A stretch of DNA of 64,000 nucleotides from Propioniciclava tarda. GTDB lineage: Bacteria > Actinomycetota > Actinomycetes > Propionibacteriales > Propionibacteriaceae. Below are positions 53,868-62,490 of the stretch, piece after piece. A program made the position numbers and the translations under genes. The stretch spans positions 41,007 to 105,006 of the forward strand of contig NZ_FXTL01000011.1 in NCBI RefSeq assembly GCF_900182665.1, in the 5' to 3' direction. Position 1 is the stretch's first letter. The number at the start of each line of letters is the position of its first letter. The notes under the pieces were generated by a model. It had not been told where the DNA came from. It ran no database searches and saw only the letters and a program-made list of their open reading frames with translations.

Positions 53868-55322
53868 TCAGCCCTTGATCGTCCGATCGATCTGCATGAC
53901 CACGGCCTTGGGCTCGGTGAAGAACTCGCGGGAGAAGTTGCCGCCCTCGCGTCCGACACCGGAGTCGCCGACGCCGCCGAACGGCGTCCGCAGGTCGCGG
54001 ATGAAGAAGCAGTTGACCCACACCGTGCCGGCCTTCAGCGCCGACGCGACGCGGTGCGCCCGGGACAGGTTCTCGGTGAAGATCATCGCGTTGAGCCCGT
54101 ACCGGGTGTCGTTGGCCATGTGCACGGCCTCGGCCTCGGTCGAGAACTTGTTGACGATGCAGACCGGACCGAAGATCTCCTCGCAATACGGCGCGGCATC
54201 CAGGGCCAGTCCGTCGGCGATGGTCGGCTTCACGAGCCACGAGCCGTCGTCCGCGACCCCGCCGGTCCAGATCTTGCCGCCCAGCTCCTCGATCTGGTGC
54301 ACGTAACCGGCGACCTTCTCGAAGTGCTTGCGGCTCGACAGCGCCGAGAAGCGCGTCCCCGCGACCAAGGGATCGCCGATCTTCAGCTCCTCGGCCTTGG
54401 CGACGAACCGCTTCATGAACTCGTCGTAGATCTTGTCCTCGACGAACAGGCGCGACCCGGCGAGGCAGATCTGGCCCGCGTTGCGGAAGATCGACTCGAC
54501 GGCCCAGTAGACGGCGTTGTCGAGGTCGGCGTCCGCGAACACCACATTGGCGCCCTTGCCACCCAGCTCCAGCGAGACCGGGGCCAGGTGATCGGCGGCC
54601 GACTTCATGACCATCTTGCCGGTCTGCGACGAGCCCGTGAAGGTGACGCGGTCGACGTCCCAGTCGGCCGTCAACGACGACCCGGCCGGGGCGCCGTGGC
54701 CGTTCAGCACGTTCAACACACCCGGCGGGAAGCCCACCTCGGCGGCCAGACGGCCGAGATGCGTGACGGACGCCGGAGTGTCCTCGGACGGCTTGATGAT
54801 GCACGTGTTGCCCCAGGCGATCGCGGGCGCGATCTTCCACGACGCCATCATCAGCGGGAAGTTCCACGGCGAGATCGCAGCGACGACGCCGGCCGGTCCG
54901 AATTCTGAGTAGCAGTGGTGGCCGGAGTCCATCGGGTAGACCTCGCCGCAGTGATCACGCTGGTGGTCCGCAAAGAAGCGGAAGTTCCACACCGAGCGCG
55001 CCACGTCGTGCTTAGCCTGCTCGAACGGCTTGGACATGTTCTTGGCGTCGTAGCCCGCCAGCTCGTCGACCTTCTCTTCCATCTTGTCGGCGAGCTTGTG
55101 GATCCAGTTGGCCCGCTCCGTCCGGCCCATCTTCGGCCACGGCCCGTCGTCGAACGCCTTGCGCGCCGACACCACCGCGCGCCGGGCGTCCTCGGCGGAG
55201 CCCTCGGCCGCCTCGGCCCAGACCTCGCGCGTCCACGGGTTGAAGACGTCGAACCGCTCGCCGTTGAGCGACTCGACCTCTTCGTTGTCGATGATGTGTC
55301 CGAAGAACTCCTTGTCAGCCAT
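53868..55322 (-). CDS. 2-hydroxymuconic semialdehyde dehydrogenase
   Basis: An NAD-dependent aldehyde dehydrogenase that oxidises the ring-cleavage product to 2-hydroxymuconate (oxalocrotonate branch). Of 484 residues, Glu252 in SLELGGKGAN and Cys286 in NAGQICLAGSR are the catalytic pair, and ISPWNFPLMMASWKIAPA is the cofactor region. The C-terminus FGGVGDSGVGREGG is typical of the XylG/DmpC and aminomuconate semialdehyde group. ATG 55322 (MADKEFF) has AAAGG upstream; ATG 55340 has none. It is the last gene of the meta-cleavage operon. Confidence 0.87.
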   Translation of the reverse strand: MADKEFFGHIIDNEEVESLNGERFDVFNPWTREVWAEAAEGSAEDARRAVVSARKAFDDGPWPKMGRTERANWIHKLADKMEEKVDELAGYDAKNMSKPFEQAKHDVARSVWNFRFFADHQRDHCGEVYPMDSGHHCYSEFGPAGVVAAISPWNFPLMMASWKIAPAIAWGNTCIIKPSEDTPASVTHLGRLAAEVGFPPGVLNVLNGHGAPAGSSLTADWDVDRVTFTGSSQTGKMVMKSAADHLAPVSLELGGKGANVVFADADLDNAVYWAVESIFRNAGQICLAGSRLFVEDKIYDEFMKRFVAKAEELKIGDPLVAGTRFSALSSRKHFEKVAGYVHQIEELGGKIWTGGVADDGSWLVKPTIADGLALDAAPYCEEIFGPVCIVNKFSTEAEAVHMANDTRYGLNAMIFTENLSRAHRVASALKAGTVWVNCFFIRDLRTPFGGVGDSGVGREGGNFSREFFTEPKAVVMQIDRTIKG

Positions 55323-55416
55323 CAGTTGACTGCCTTTCATCAGTGAGTACAGCGAGGTTCAGCTGGGACGCCGTCGGCGCCGATCGGACGCCGCACGTCG
55401 GCGTCCGACTTGGTTG

Positions 55417-55641
55417 TCAGGTGGACGCCGACGCCGCGGCCTGGGCGGCGCGGCGCTCGGCAAGGGTGACGTCGCCGGCGGCGAAGTGCTCCGCCGGGAC
55501 TTCGCGCAGGATGACCCGCACCGACTCGATCGGCGCGATGCCGGTGTCGACGGCGGCCGCGGTGAGCGCGCTGATGAGGGCGCGCTTCATCTCGGGCGTC
55601 CGGTGCGGGGCCGGTGTCAGGGTGACTTCGATGAGCGGCAT
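55417..55641 (-). CDS. 4-oxalocrotonate tautomerase family protein
   Basis: Converts the 2-hydroxymuconate enol to its keto form. The 74-residue product begins with Pro after the Met (PLIEVTLTPAPHRT), which is the catalytic general base of the family. It also has the conserved block TPEMKRALISALTAAAVDT and ILREVPAEHFAAGD. The C-terminal tail is Ala-rich. It overlaps the stop of the decarboxylase gene by one base, so it is in the same operon. Confidence 0.88.
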   Translation of the reverse strand: MPLIEVTLTPAPHRTPEMKRALISALTAAAVDTGIAPIESVRVILREVPAEHFAAGDVTLAERRAAQAAASAST

Positions 55642-56438
55642 CAGGACGCCTCCGGCGCCGTGCCGCCGTTGAAGAACACCGAGCCCAGCGACGTGAAGTG
55701 GCAGGCGACGGACGATCCGGGCGGGGCGAACACGGCGTCCGTCATGCCGCCGGTCAGGATGACCCAGCCGGCCTCGATCGCGAGCCCGCGCTTGGCGAGA
55801 TCGTTGGCCGCAAGCGCGAGCGCCTCGGCCGGGTGCCCCATGATGGACGCCCCCGTCGCCGAGTCGACGATGGCGCCGTCGACCTCGACCAGGACGGCCT
55901 CGGTCGACAGGTCGACGCTCTCCGGGGGCAGGGCCACGGGTCCGGTCATGTACGCGCCCGAGGAGGCGTTGTCGGCCACCACGTCGCCCGCGAGGAACTT
56001 GAAGTCGCGGTACCGGGAGTCGATGATCTCGGCCCCGCCCAGCACGTGCGACACCGCGGCCAGCGCCTGGGCGCCGGTCACGCCGGGACCCTCCAGCCGG
56101 TCACCCATGATGAACACGAGCTCGGGCTCGATGCGCGGATGAATCAGCTTGTCCTGGGGCACCGGCAGGTCGGCCGGCAGGATCATCGCATCCGTCAACC
56201 AGGCGACGAACGGGGTCTTGACGCCCATCCGCTCCTGCTTGGCGCGCGAGGTGAGCCCCAGCTTCACGCCGATGAGCTTCTCGCCACGCTCGAGCCGGCG
56301 GCGCAGGGTCTCGTCCTGGATCTTGTAGCCCGTCTCAACGTCGAGCTCGGGCCACTCATCGGTGAACTTCACCCGGTCGCGCCGCTCGGCCTCGCAGGCC
56401 AGCAGCTCGGTGGCGACCGAGTCGATATCCCAGCTCAT
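55641..56438 (-). CDS. 4-oxalocrotonate decarboxylase (XylI/DmpH-like)
   Basis: Decarboxylates 4-oxalocrotonate to 2-hydroxypenta-2,4-dienoate, with magnesium. The 265-residue product belongs to the hydratase/decarboxylase family: KLGLTSRAKQERMG, PRIEPELVFIMGDRL with acidic ligands, and EIIDSRYRDFKFLAGDVVADNASSG. The segment FVAWLTDAMIL favours the decarboxylase over the hydratase branch, and a clear hydratase is present at 58583. Its ATG 56438 overlaps the aldolase stop. Confidence 0.82.
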   Translation of the reverse strand: MSWDIDSVATELLACEAERRDRVKFTDEWPELDVETGYKIQDETLRRRLERGEKLIGVKLGLTSRAKQERMGVKTPFVAWLTDAMILPADLPVPQDKLIHPRIEPELVFIMGDRLEGPGVTGAQALAAVSHVLGGAEIIDSRYRDFKFLAGDVVADNASSGAYMTGPVALPPESVDLSTEAVLVEVDGAIVDSATGASIMGHPAEALALAANDLAKRGLAIEAGWVILTGGMTDAVFAPPGSSVACHFTSLGSVFFNGGTAPEAS

Positions 56439-57520
56439 CACTTGGCTCCCACGATGTTCGGATCGGATTCCTCGTTCAGCAGTTCGAGGGCCACGTCGAT
56501 GATCATGTCCTCTTGGCCGCCCACATAGCCGTGCTGGCCGACCCGGGCGAGGATCGCGTGCGTCGGGACGCCGTAGCGCTCGGCCGCCCGCTCGGCGTGC
56601 TTGAGGAACGACGAGTACACGCCGGCCTGGCCCTGGGTGATCGAGCCGCGGTCCATGTAGGGCAGCGCGGGCAGGATCGGCCGGACGACGTTCTCGGCGG
56701 CGTTCAGCAGCTGGTCGACGTCGAGCTCGGTGTTGATGCCCATGTTCTCGAAGACGACACCGAGCACCTCGGTGGGGCTGTTGCCAGCGCCGGCGCCGAG
56801 GGCCGAGAGCGCGCCGTCGATCTGGCGGGCGCCGGCCTGCCAGGCGAGCAGCGAGTTCGCCACGCCGAGCGACAGGTTCTGGTGGCCGTGGTAGCCCACT
56901 TGGGCGTCCTTGCCGATGCGGTCGACGACCGCGGCGACGCGGTCCTTGGCCTGGTCCAGGATCAGCGCGCCGGCCGAGTCGACGACGTAGACGCACTGGC
57001 AGCCGGCGTCCACCTGGATCGCGGCCTGCTCGGCCAGCTTCTCCGGCGACACCCGGTGCGAGAGCATCAGGAAGCCGACGGTCTCGAGGCCGAGGTCACG
57101 TGCGGCGCCGAAATGCTGGTAGCTGGTGTCGGCCTCGGTGCAGTGCGTGGCGACGCGGATCACCGAGATGCCGGCGTCCACGGCCCGCTTGAGGTCCGCG
57201 ACGGTGGCGACGCCCGGCAGCATCAGCGCGGCGATCTTGGCGCGCTTGGCCTCGTCGGCGGCCGCCGCGATGAGCTTCAGCTCGTCGGTGTGGCTGAAGC
57301 CGTAGTTGAAGGACGCCCCGCCCAGGCCGTCGCCGTGGGCGACCTCGATGACCTCGATATTGGCGTCGTCCAGCGCCCGGACGATGGAGCGAACGTGCTC
57401 CTCGGTGAATTGATGGCGCATCGGGTGCGAGCCGTCACGCAGGGTGGTGTCGGTGATCCGGACCTGACGCTTGGTGCCGACGGCGTCCGTGGTCGTCCGC
57501 TCCTGGATGTAGCTGCTCAT
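56438..57520 (-). CDS. 4-hydroxy-2-oxovalerate aldolase
   Basis: Splits 4-hydroxy-2-oxovalerate into pyruvate and acetaldehyde. The 360-residue product is a TIM-barrel DRE enzyme: [15 protein letters not shown] at strand 1, VVDSAGAL, and the metal-binding [14 protein letters not shown]. The C-terminal segment ([17 protein letters not shown]) forms the interface with the acylating aldehyde dehydrogenase. Acetaldehyde is normally channelled to that partner, which is encoded just upstream with a 4-bp overlap. Confidence 0.94.
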   Translation of the reverse strand: MSSYIQERTTTDAVGTKRQVRITDTTLRDGSHPMRHQFTEEHVRSIVRALDDANIEVIEVAHGDGLGGASFNYGFSHTDELKLIAAAADEAKRAKIAALMLPGVATVADLKRAVDAGISVIRVATHCTEADTSYQHFGAARDLGLETVGFLMLSHRVSPEKLAEQAAIQVDAGCQCVYVVDSAGALILDQAKDRVAAVVDRIGKDAQVGYHGHQNLSLGVANSLLAWQAGARQIDGALSALGAGAGNSPTEVLGVVFENMGINTELDVDQLLNAAENVVRPILPALPYMDRGSITQGQAGVYSSFLKHAERAAERYGVPTHAILARVGQHGYVGGQEDMIIDVALELLNEESDPNIVGAK

Positions 57521-58581
57521 GCCTTGACCTCGTCCTTGCTCGTGTCGTGCGCAGCGGCCTGCTTGAGGGCCCGGGCGGCGGCGCTGCCCGGCAGCGGCGC
57601 CTCGGTGGCTGCCCGGAACTCGACGTGCTGCGGAGTGCCCTTGACCGGATTCGCGATGCGGTACTCCATCAGCAGATCGCCGATGTGCGCCGCCGCGCTG
57701 GTGATGATGTCGAGGTTGCCGGCGTAGTCGGGCAGGTAGTCGCCCGCCCCGACGACCTCGAGGAAGACCGCGACGCGGGCCAGCCCGCCCCAGATGTCGC
57801 GGGGCGCGTCATACTGCGGCTCGGACTTCAGCGAGTAGCCGGGAACGTACTTCTGCACCTCGGCCACCATCGTCTTGATGGACGCCGTCAGCTCGTCCTG
57901 CTTGGGTCCGGGCTCGGCGTACTCGGCCGGGATCGCCACGAAGACCGTGTTGCGCATCTTCATCGGCGGCTCGACCGGGTTGAGGATGATGATCGCCTTG
58001 CCGCGATCGGCGCGGCCGACCTCCTCGATCGCCTTCGCGGTCGTCTCGGTGAATTCGTCGATGTTGGCGCGGGTGCCGGGTCCGGCGCCCTTGCTCGACA
58101 GGGACGCGACGATCTCGGCGTACGGCGTCCGGCCGGTGACCCTGGTCACCGCGTAGACGATCGGGATCGTCGCCTGGCCGCCGCAGGTGATCATGTTCAC
58201 GTTCATGGACGACACGTCGACCTGATCGGACACGGCCGGGCTGCAGAACGGGCCAACGGCCGCCGGTGTGAGGTCGATGGCGACGATGCCCTTCTCGGCG
58301 AGGCGCGGGGCGTTGGCCGCGTGCGCCTTGGCCGAGGTGGCGTCGAAGACGATGTCCGGGAGCTCCTCGGTCGGCAGGCTCAGCAGCCAGTCGATGCCAC
58401 CAGCGGACGCCGTCACGCCCATGCGATCGGCGCGCTTGAGGCCGTCCGAGTTCGGGTCGATGCCGATCATGTACTTCGGGGTGATGTGCTTGCTACGGCG
58501 CATCAGCTTGAACATCAAGTCGGTGCCGATGTTGCCGGAGCCGATGATCGCGGCCGTCGTGGGCCGACCCTTGAACGTCAT
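57517..58581 (-). CDS. Acetaldehyde dehydrogenase (acylating)
   Basis: Oxidises acetaldehyde to acetyl-CoA with NAD and CoA, in complex with the aldolase. The 354-residue product has the NAD loop [12 protein letters not shown] and the catalytic Cys133 in [32 protein letters not shown] is the conserved dimer/aldolase contact. The C-terminal tail of about 35 residues is longer than in DmpF. It begins 1 bp after the hydratase stop. Confidence 0.94.
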   Translation of the reverse strand: MTFKGRPTTAAIIGSGNIGTDLMFKLMRRSKHITPKYMIGIDPNSDGLKRADRMGVTASAGGIDWLLSLPTEELPDIVFDATSAKAHAANAPRLAEKGIVAIDLTPAAVGPFCSPAVSDQVDVSSMNVNMITCGGQATIPIVYAVTRVTGRTPYAEIVASLSSKGAGPGTRANIDEFTETTAKAIEEVGRADRGKAIIILNPVEPPMKMRNTVFVAIPAEYAEPGPKQDELTASIKTMVAEVQKYVPGYSLKSEPQYDAPRDIWGGLARVAVFLEVVGAGDYLPDYAGNLDIITSAAAHIGDLLMEYRIANPVKGTPQHVEFRAATEAPLPGSAAARALKQAAAHDTSKDEVKA

Positions 58582-58582
58582 G

Positions 58583-59374
58583 TCAGTTCTCCTTGGCGAA
58601 ACGGGCGGTGACGCTGCCGAGGGCGCCCCAGTTGGCGACGAAGGTGTCGCCGGCGGCGATGGGCTGCATCTTGGTCACCGAGCCCGGCAGCACGACGTGG
58701 CCCGGCTCGAGGGTGACGCCCGACGGGCCGACCGTGTTGGCCAGCCAGACGAGCGAGTTGATCGGGTTGCCGAGGACGGCCCCGTTGGCACCGGTGCCGA
58801 CGATCTGGCCGTTCTTGAGCAGAGTGCAGCCGACGAGACGCAGGTCGACATCGGTCAGGCGCGTCGGGCTGCCGCCCAGGATCACGCCACCCGAGGACGC
58901 GTTGTCGCTAATGGTGTCGATGATGCCGATCTTCCAGTCCTTGATGCGGGAGTCGACGATCTCGAGCGCCGGCAGCACGAAGTCGACGGCCTGGATGGCC
59001 TCGGCGACCGTGACGCCCGGACCCTTCAGCGGCTTGCCCAGCACGAACGCCACCTCGGGCTCGATCCGCGCCTGCAGCCAGCGGTCCATGGGGATCGGCA
59101 TGTGCTCGAGGAAGAAGAAGTCGTCCAGCAGGTGCCCGAAGTCAGGCTGATCGACGCCCAGCTGGTTCTGCATCGCGGCCGACGTCAGGCCGACCTTGTG
59201 GCCCTTGACGATGCGTCCGCCGGCCAGCATCTGATCGATCTGCAGCTTCTGGATCTCGTAGGCGTCTTCGAACACGATGTCCGGGTACGTCTCGGTGAGA
59301 GGCGCGATGGGCTGCCGGGAGGCATAGGCGCCCAGCAACTCCTTCGCGGCTTGGGCCTTGAGGGACGAGTCCAC
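58583..59374 (-). CDS. 2-keto-4-pentenoate hydratase
   Basis: Adds water to 2-hydroxypenta-2,4-dienoate to give 4-hydroxy-2-oxovalerate. The 263-residue product has [24 protein letters not shown], the metal ligands in [12 protein letters not shown], and the family end [13 protein letters not shown] with [16 protein letters not shown] 59374 is the start: AAAGGAG lies 5 bp upstream and no ATG suits. It appears to be the first gene of the operon running to 53868. Confidence 0.93.
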   Translation of the reverse strand: MDSSLKAQAAKELLGAYASRQPIAPLTETYPDIVFEDAYEIQKLQIDQMLAGGRIVKGHKVGLTSAAMQNQLGVDQPDFGHLLDDFFFLEHMPIPMDRWLQARIEPEVAFVLGKPLKGPGVTVAEAIQAVDFVLPALEIVDSRIKDWKIGIIDTISDNASSGGVILGGSPTRLTDVDLRLVGCTLLKNGQIVGTGANGAVLGNPINSLVWLANTVGPSGVTLEPGHVVLPGSVTKMQPIAAGDTFVANWGALGSVTARFAKEN

Positions 59375-59492
59375 GGGGCAACTCCTTTGTGTCGTGGCTG
59401 GTCGCCCCGGCGCCGAGGCGTCCGGGGTCTTTGAACGGTATGCCCGCATGGTGGACGGGCTCTGGGCTTGTTCCGCGCCCGGGAACGTACGG

Positions 59493-60296
59493 CTAACCGG
59501 TGCCGACAAGCCGCGAGACGCGCGCTGCGGCGGCCGGCAACAGGCGCGAAATCCGGTCCGTCCCGGAGACGACGGACGCCGTCGGCCCGGCCACGACCAA
59601 GGCGCCGACGGGGCGTCCGGACAGGGTGCGAATCGGGGCAGCGAAGCCACTGAGACCGGGCGCGACCGAGTCACGGGACGCCGCGACGCCGCTGCGCCGG
59701 TAGCCCTCGATCGCGTGATCGAAGTCGGCGACGGCCTTGGACGCGAGGGGCCCGCGGGTGGCGGCGGCCTGCACCCGCAGGCGGCGCTCGACCGCCGGGT
59801 CGAGGGCGGCGATGGCGCGTCCGAGGGCGGTGGCGTGGGCGCGGCGCCGGACGGACTCCTGCGCGAGGAGGGCCGAGACCGCCGGGTTGCCGACGAAGTG
59901 CGGGTAGACGGCGCTCTCACCGTCGAGCATGCCGATGAAGACCGACTGACCCGTGGCGCCGTGCATGCGCTGCATCTCGGGCAGGGCGAGGGACGAGAGC
60001 GACATCCGCGACTGGGCCAGGTGGCCGAGGGCGAACAGGTGGACGCCGAGGCGGTACTGCCCGGTGTCGGGGTTCTTCTCCACGACCTGGCGCGCGGCCA
60101 ACGTGGTGAGAAGTCGGTGCGCGCTGGACTTGGCGATGCCGAGCCGGCGGGCGATCTCGCTCACGCCCACCTCCGGCGTGGTGAGGAAGCAGTCGAGCAC
60201 GTCGAGCGCGGTGGTCACCGACTGGAGCGTGTCGGAGCGGGGGGTGGTCCGCTCGGGGACGGGCAAACCTGTTTGGAAGTCGATGACGGCGGTCAT
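59493..60296 (-). CDS. IclR-family transcription regulator 1
   Basis: A 267-residue regulator. After a 22-residue extension comes the winged helix (ALDVLDCFLTTPEVGVSEIARRLGIAKSSAHRLLTTL), then the ligand-binding domain with FIGMLDGESAVY and GRAIAAL. IclR proteins often control aromatic catabolism, and this gene lies next to the meta-cleavage operon in the same direction, 118 bp upstream of it. It is divergent from a second IclR gene. GGGAGGA precedes ATG 60296. Confidence 0.88.
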   Translation of the reverse strand: MTAVIDFQTGLPVPERTTPRSDTLQSVTTALDVLDCFLTTPEVGVSEIARRLGIAKSSAHRLLTTLAARQVVEKNPDTGQYRLGVHLFALGHLAQSRMSLSSLALPEMQRMHGATGQSVFIGMLDGESAVYPHFVGNPAVSALLAQESVRRRAHATALGRAIAALDPAVERRLRVQAAATRGPLASKAVADFDHAIEGYRRSGVAASRDSVAPGLSGFAAPIRTLSGRPVGALVVAGPTASVVSGTDRISRLLPAAAARVSRLVGTG

Positions 60297-60372
60297 TCGT
60301 TTCCTCCCTCGCTACGGTGCGAACTTGGTGGCTTGGGTAGACATTCCCCTAGGCGGAACAGAGAATCAATGC
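60297..60372. promoter_or_regulatory. Divergent promoter region of the two IclR genes
   Basis: It holds an incomplete palindrome TTCC-N7-GGAA at 60345-60359, a possible IclR site. GAGAAT at 60361-60366 lies 6 nt before GTG 60373. Confidence 0.4.
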
Positions 60373-61146
60373 GTGCCTCCCACTGAGCGGGATACCCCGG
60401 TCTCCGTCCTCGAACGCGCAGCGACGTTGCTCGAGAGCTTCAACACGGAGCGTCCGACCCTGTCGTTGGCCGACCTGACCCGCGCCACGGGCCTGGCCAG
60501 GTCGACCACCCACCGCCTCGCCGAGGACCTCGTCAAGCTCGGCTGGCTGGAGCGGTCGGCCAAGGGCTACCAGCTCGGGATGCGCCTCTTCGAGTACGGC
60601 GAGCTGGTGCCGCGGCAGCGCGACTTCGTGTCCGTGGCCCTGCCCTACATGGAGGATCTTCGGACGGCCACCGGCGCCGCCGTGCATCTCGCCGTCCTGG
60701 ACGGCACCGAGGTGGTCTACCTGCAGGTGCTCGCGTCCAAGGCGGCGCCCCGGATGAACTCGCGGCGCGGAGGCCGGCTCCCGGCCCATGCGACCGGGGT
60801 GGGGAAGGCGATCCTGGCGTTCTCGTCGCCGGAGACGGTGCAGAAGGTGATCGACACCGGGCTGCCGCGGCTCACCCCCCGAACGATCTCGACCGCCGGG
60901 CAGTTGAAGCGCGAACTCGGCGCCATCAGGGCGTCCGGCATCTCGTACGACCGCGAGGAGTCGAACCCTGGCGTCCTGTGCGCGGCGGCCCCGATCATCG
61001 GCCCGGACGGAGTCGTCCGGGGAGCCCTGTCGGCGTCCGGCTTCGCTCGCCGCGTGGCGCCCCGGATGGCGCCCGCCGTCCAGACCTCAGCACTCGCCCT
61101 GACCCGCGATCTGGCCAGACAAGTCTGGGCGTTGCCGGAGCGATAG
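60373..61146 (+). CDS. IclR-family transcription regulator 2
   Basis: A 257-residue regulator. The winged helix is SVLERAATLLESFNTERPTLSLADLTRATGLARSTTHRLAEDL. The effector domain contains AVLDGTEVVYLQVLASKAAP, ATGVGKAILAF and SNPGVLCAAAPIIGPDG. It differs clearly from regulator 1, so they are not a recent duplication. GTG 60373 is the start by promoter position; the frame is open upstream but that part is antisense to regulator 1. It may control the GlcG-like or dioxygenase genes downstream. Confidence 0.88.
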   Translation: MPPTERDTPVSVLERAATLLESFNTERPTLSLADLTRATGLARSTTHRLAEDLVKLGWLERSAKGYQLGMRLFEYGELVPRQRDFVSVALPYMEDLRTATGAAVHLAVLDGTEVVYLQVLASKAAPRMNSRRGGRLPAHATGVGKAILAFSSPETVQKVIDTGLPRLTPRTISTAGQLKRELGAIRASGISYDREESNPGVLCAAAPIIGPDGVVRGALSASGFARRVAPRMAPAVQTSALALTRDLARQVWALPER

Positions 61147-61147
61147 G

Positions 61148-61252
61148 GGCTTCGACAGGCTCAGCCACCGGACCCGGGCCCTCCTCGACGAGGGCTCACG
61201 CCAAACCGGGACGATTCGAGTCCACTGCCCGATCCCTGAGCTTGTCGAAGGG
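61148..61252. repeat. Repeat family C pair after the IclR gene
   Basis: GGGGCTTCGACAGGCTCAGCC near 61147-61167 and CCCTGAGCTTGTCGAAGGG at 61233-61251 are inverted copies about 65 bp apart. They lie between convergent genes and could terminate both. Confidence 0.65.
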
Positions 61253-61675
61253 TCAGGCCAGGGCGTCGGCTCCGGCTTGGGCGACGAGGGCGTCCTCTTC
61301 GGCCGAGCCGCCGGAGCAGCCGACCGCGCCGACCAGGACCCCGTCGACCTTGATCGGGACGCCTCCGCCGAAGATCACCAACCGGTCGCGGTGGACGATC
61401 CCGTTGAGCAGCGCCGGCTCGTCTTTGATCATCCCGTACCAGGCGTCCGTCGGGATGCCGTGGAAGGCGACCACCGTGTACGCCTTGTCGCGGGCGATCC
61501 CCATGCTGAGCAGCGCGGCGCCGTCCGGACGCAAGAACGCGAGCTCGTTGCCCGCCGCATCGCAAACGGCGATGTTCACCGGGACGCCGAGCTCGAGACT
61601 CGTGGCGTGGGCAGCGTTCAGCGCCTTCAAAGCTCCGGACGCCGTGAGCGTCCGGACGGTCGTGGTGTCGGTCAT
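61253..61675 (-). CDS. GlcG/HbpS-family protein
   Basis: A 140-residue protein of the heme-binding/GlcG family (PF03928-type). It shows GALKALNAAHATSLELGVPVNIAVCDAAGN, RPDGAALLSMGIARDKAYTV and the glycine-rich FGGGVPIKVDGVLVGAVGCSGGSAEED. Members often accompany aromatic or glycolate catabolic genes, but their exact role is unclear. ATG 61675 has AAAGGA upstream. It lies between the IclR gene and the truncated dioxygenase, in the same direction as the latter. Confidence 0.8.
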   Translation of the reverse strand: MTDTTTVRTLTASGALKALNAAHATSLELGVPVNIAVCDAAGNELAFLRPDGAALLSMGIARDKAYTVVAFHGIPTDAWYGMIKDEPALLNGIVHRDRLVIFGGGVPIKVDGVLVGAVGCSGGSAEEDALVAQAGADALA

Positions 61676-62007
61676 GAAGATCCTTTGGTTGGTGCCTGGT
61701 AGTGATCGTGGTCGGTGCCGAGGAATCATCGTGGCTAGTGCCGAGACTGACCGCGACACGGCTGACTGGGTGCTCGACGTGCCGGAAACCGATGTCGACA
61801 ACCGAAACATCGAGCACCCAGTCGGGCCTCATCGCCGGGCGAAGCCTCGCGACGCCACCGGCAAACGGGCTAGCCGGCCGGCGTCCGATCAAAACGGTCG
61901 GCTGGCGTCCGGGAAAGCGCCCGGACGGCGTCCGAGCAGAGACGGCCGGACGCCGGACGCAAGGTGCGCGTCCGGCGTCCAACTGAATCGGGTACTGCGG
62001 GTAAGGC
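61676..62007. other. Intergenic region with family B repeat and a dense GGACGC cluster
   Basis: The first half holds inverted repeat B2 (61764-61823). The second half (61880-61980) contains five complete GGCGTCC/GGACGCC words plus two more GGACGC/GCGTCC cores in 101 bp. No coding sequence is supported although one minus-strand frame is open through it. Confidence 0.6.
61764..61823. repeat. Inverted repeat family B, copy 2
   Basis: Perfect 14-bp arms GACTGGGTGCTCGA and TCGAGCACCCAGTC, 32 nt apart. Copy 1 at 17295-17342 shares the left arm through CGACGT and the following GCCGG/AAACC core. Confidence 0.7.
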
Positions 62008-62490
62008 TTACGTCCAGACGGTCGTGAAGGCCTCGTTGAGGACGCGGTCGTGGTAGAAGATGCCCTTCGCCAGCTGATCGGGGGTCCAGACGACGCACGG
62101 ACGATCCGGGTACGCGCGGTAGCCACCGGCGAAGACCTCGTTGCGGTTGCCCGCGGGATCGAAGAAGTAAATCGTCTCGCCACGGGTGATGCCGTGACGG
62201 GTCGGGCCGATGTCGAGGGAGATGTCGTCCATCGAGATGATGTCGGCGGCGCGAAGCACCTTCGACCAGTCCTCGAGCTGGAACGCGAAGTGGTGCAGCT
62301 TGCCCTGGACGGGGCCACCGAGGATCGCGATGTCGTGGATCTTCTGACCGGCCGATAGCCACGTCGCCATGCACTGCTCGGACTCGAGCTCAGGCTGAAC
62401 GCGCTCGGTCGGGTAGAAGTCGAGGACCTCCTTGAAGAAGCGCTCGGACAGGGTCGGATCCTGGCAGACCAGCAGAGCGTGGTCGGAGCA
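62008..62490 (-). pseudogene. Catechol 2,3-dioxygenase, N-terminal half lost at an IS256 insertion
   Basis: About 160 residues match the C-terminal domain of extradiol catechol 2,3-dioxygenases of the XylE/DmpB type: SDHALLVCQDP, KLHHFAFQLEDW, ISMDDISLDIGPTRHGITRG, YFFDPAGNRNEVFAGGY and KGIFYHDRVLNEAF. The three iron ligands expected in this domain (His in SDHALL, His in LHHF, Glu in NRNEVF) are kept. The family is about 300 residues long. The match stops abruptly near 62490, where the IS element begins, so the enzyme encoded here should be inactive. Confidence 0.85.

Noticed and set aside
53242..54867. Minus-strand frame partly antisense to the TudS-related gene and overlapping the aldehyde dehydrogenase in another frame
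   Set aside because: The aldehyde dehydrogenase and TudS-related frames carry conserved catalytic motifs; this one has none.
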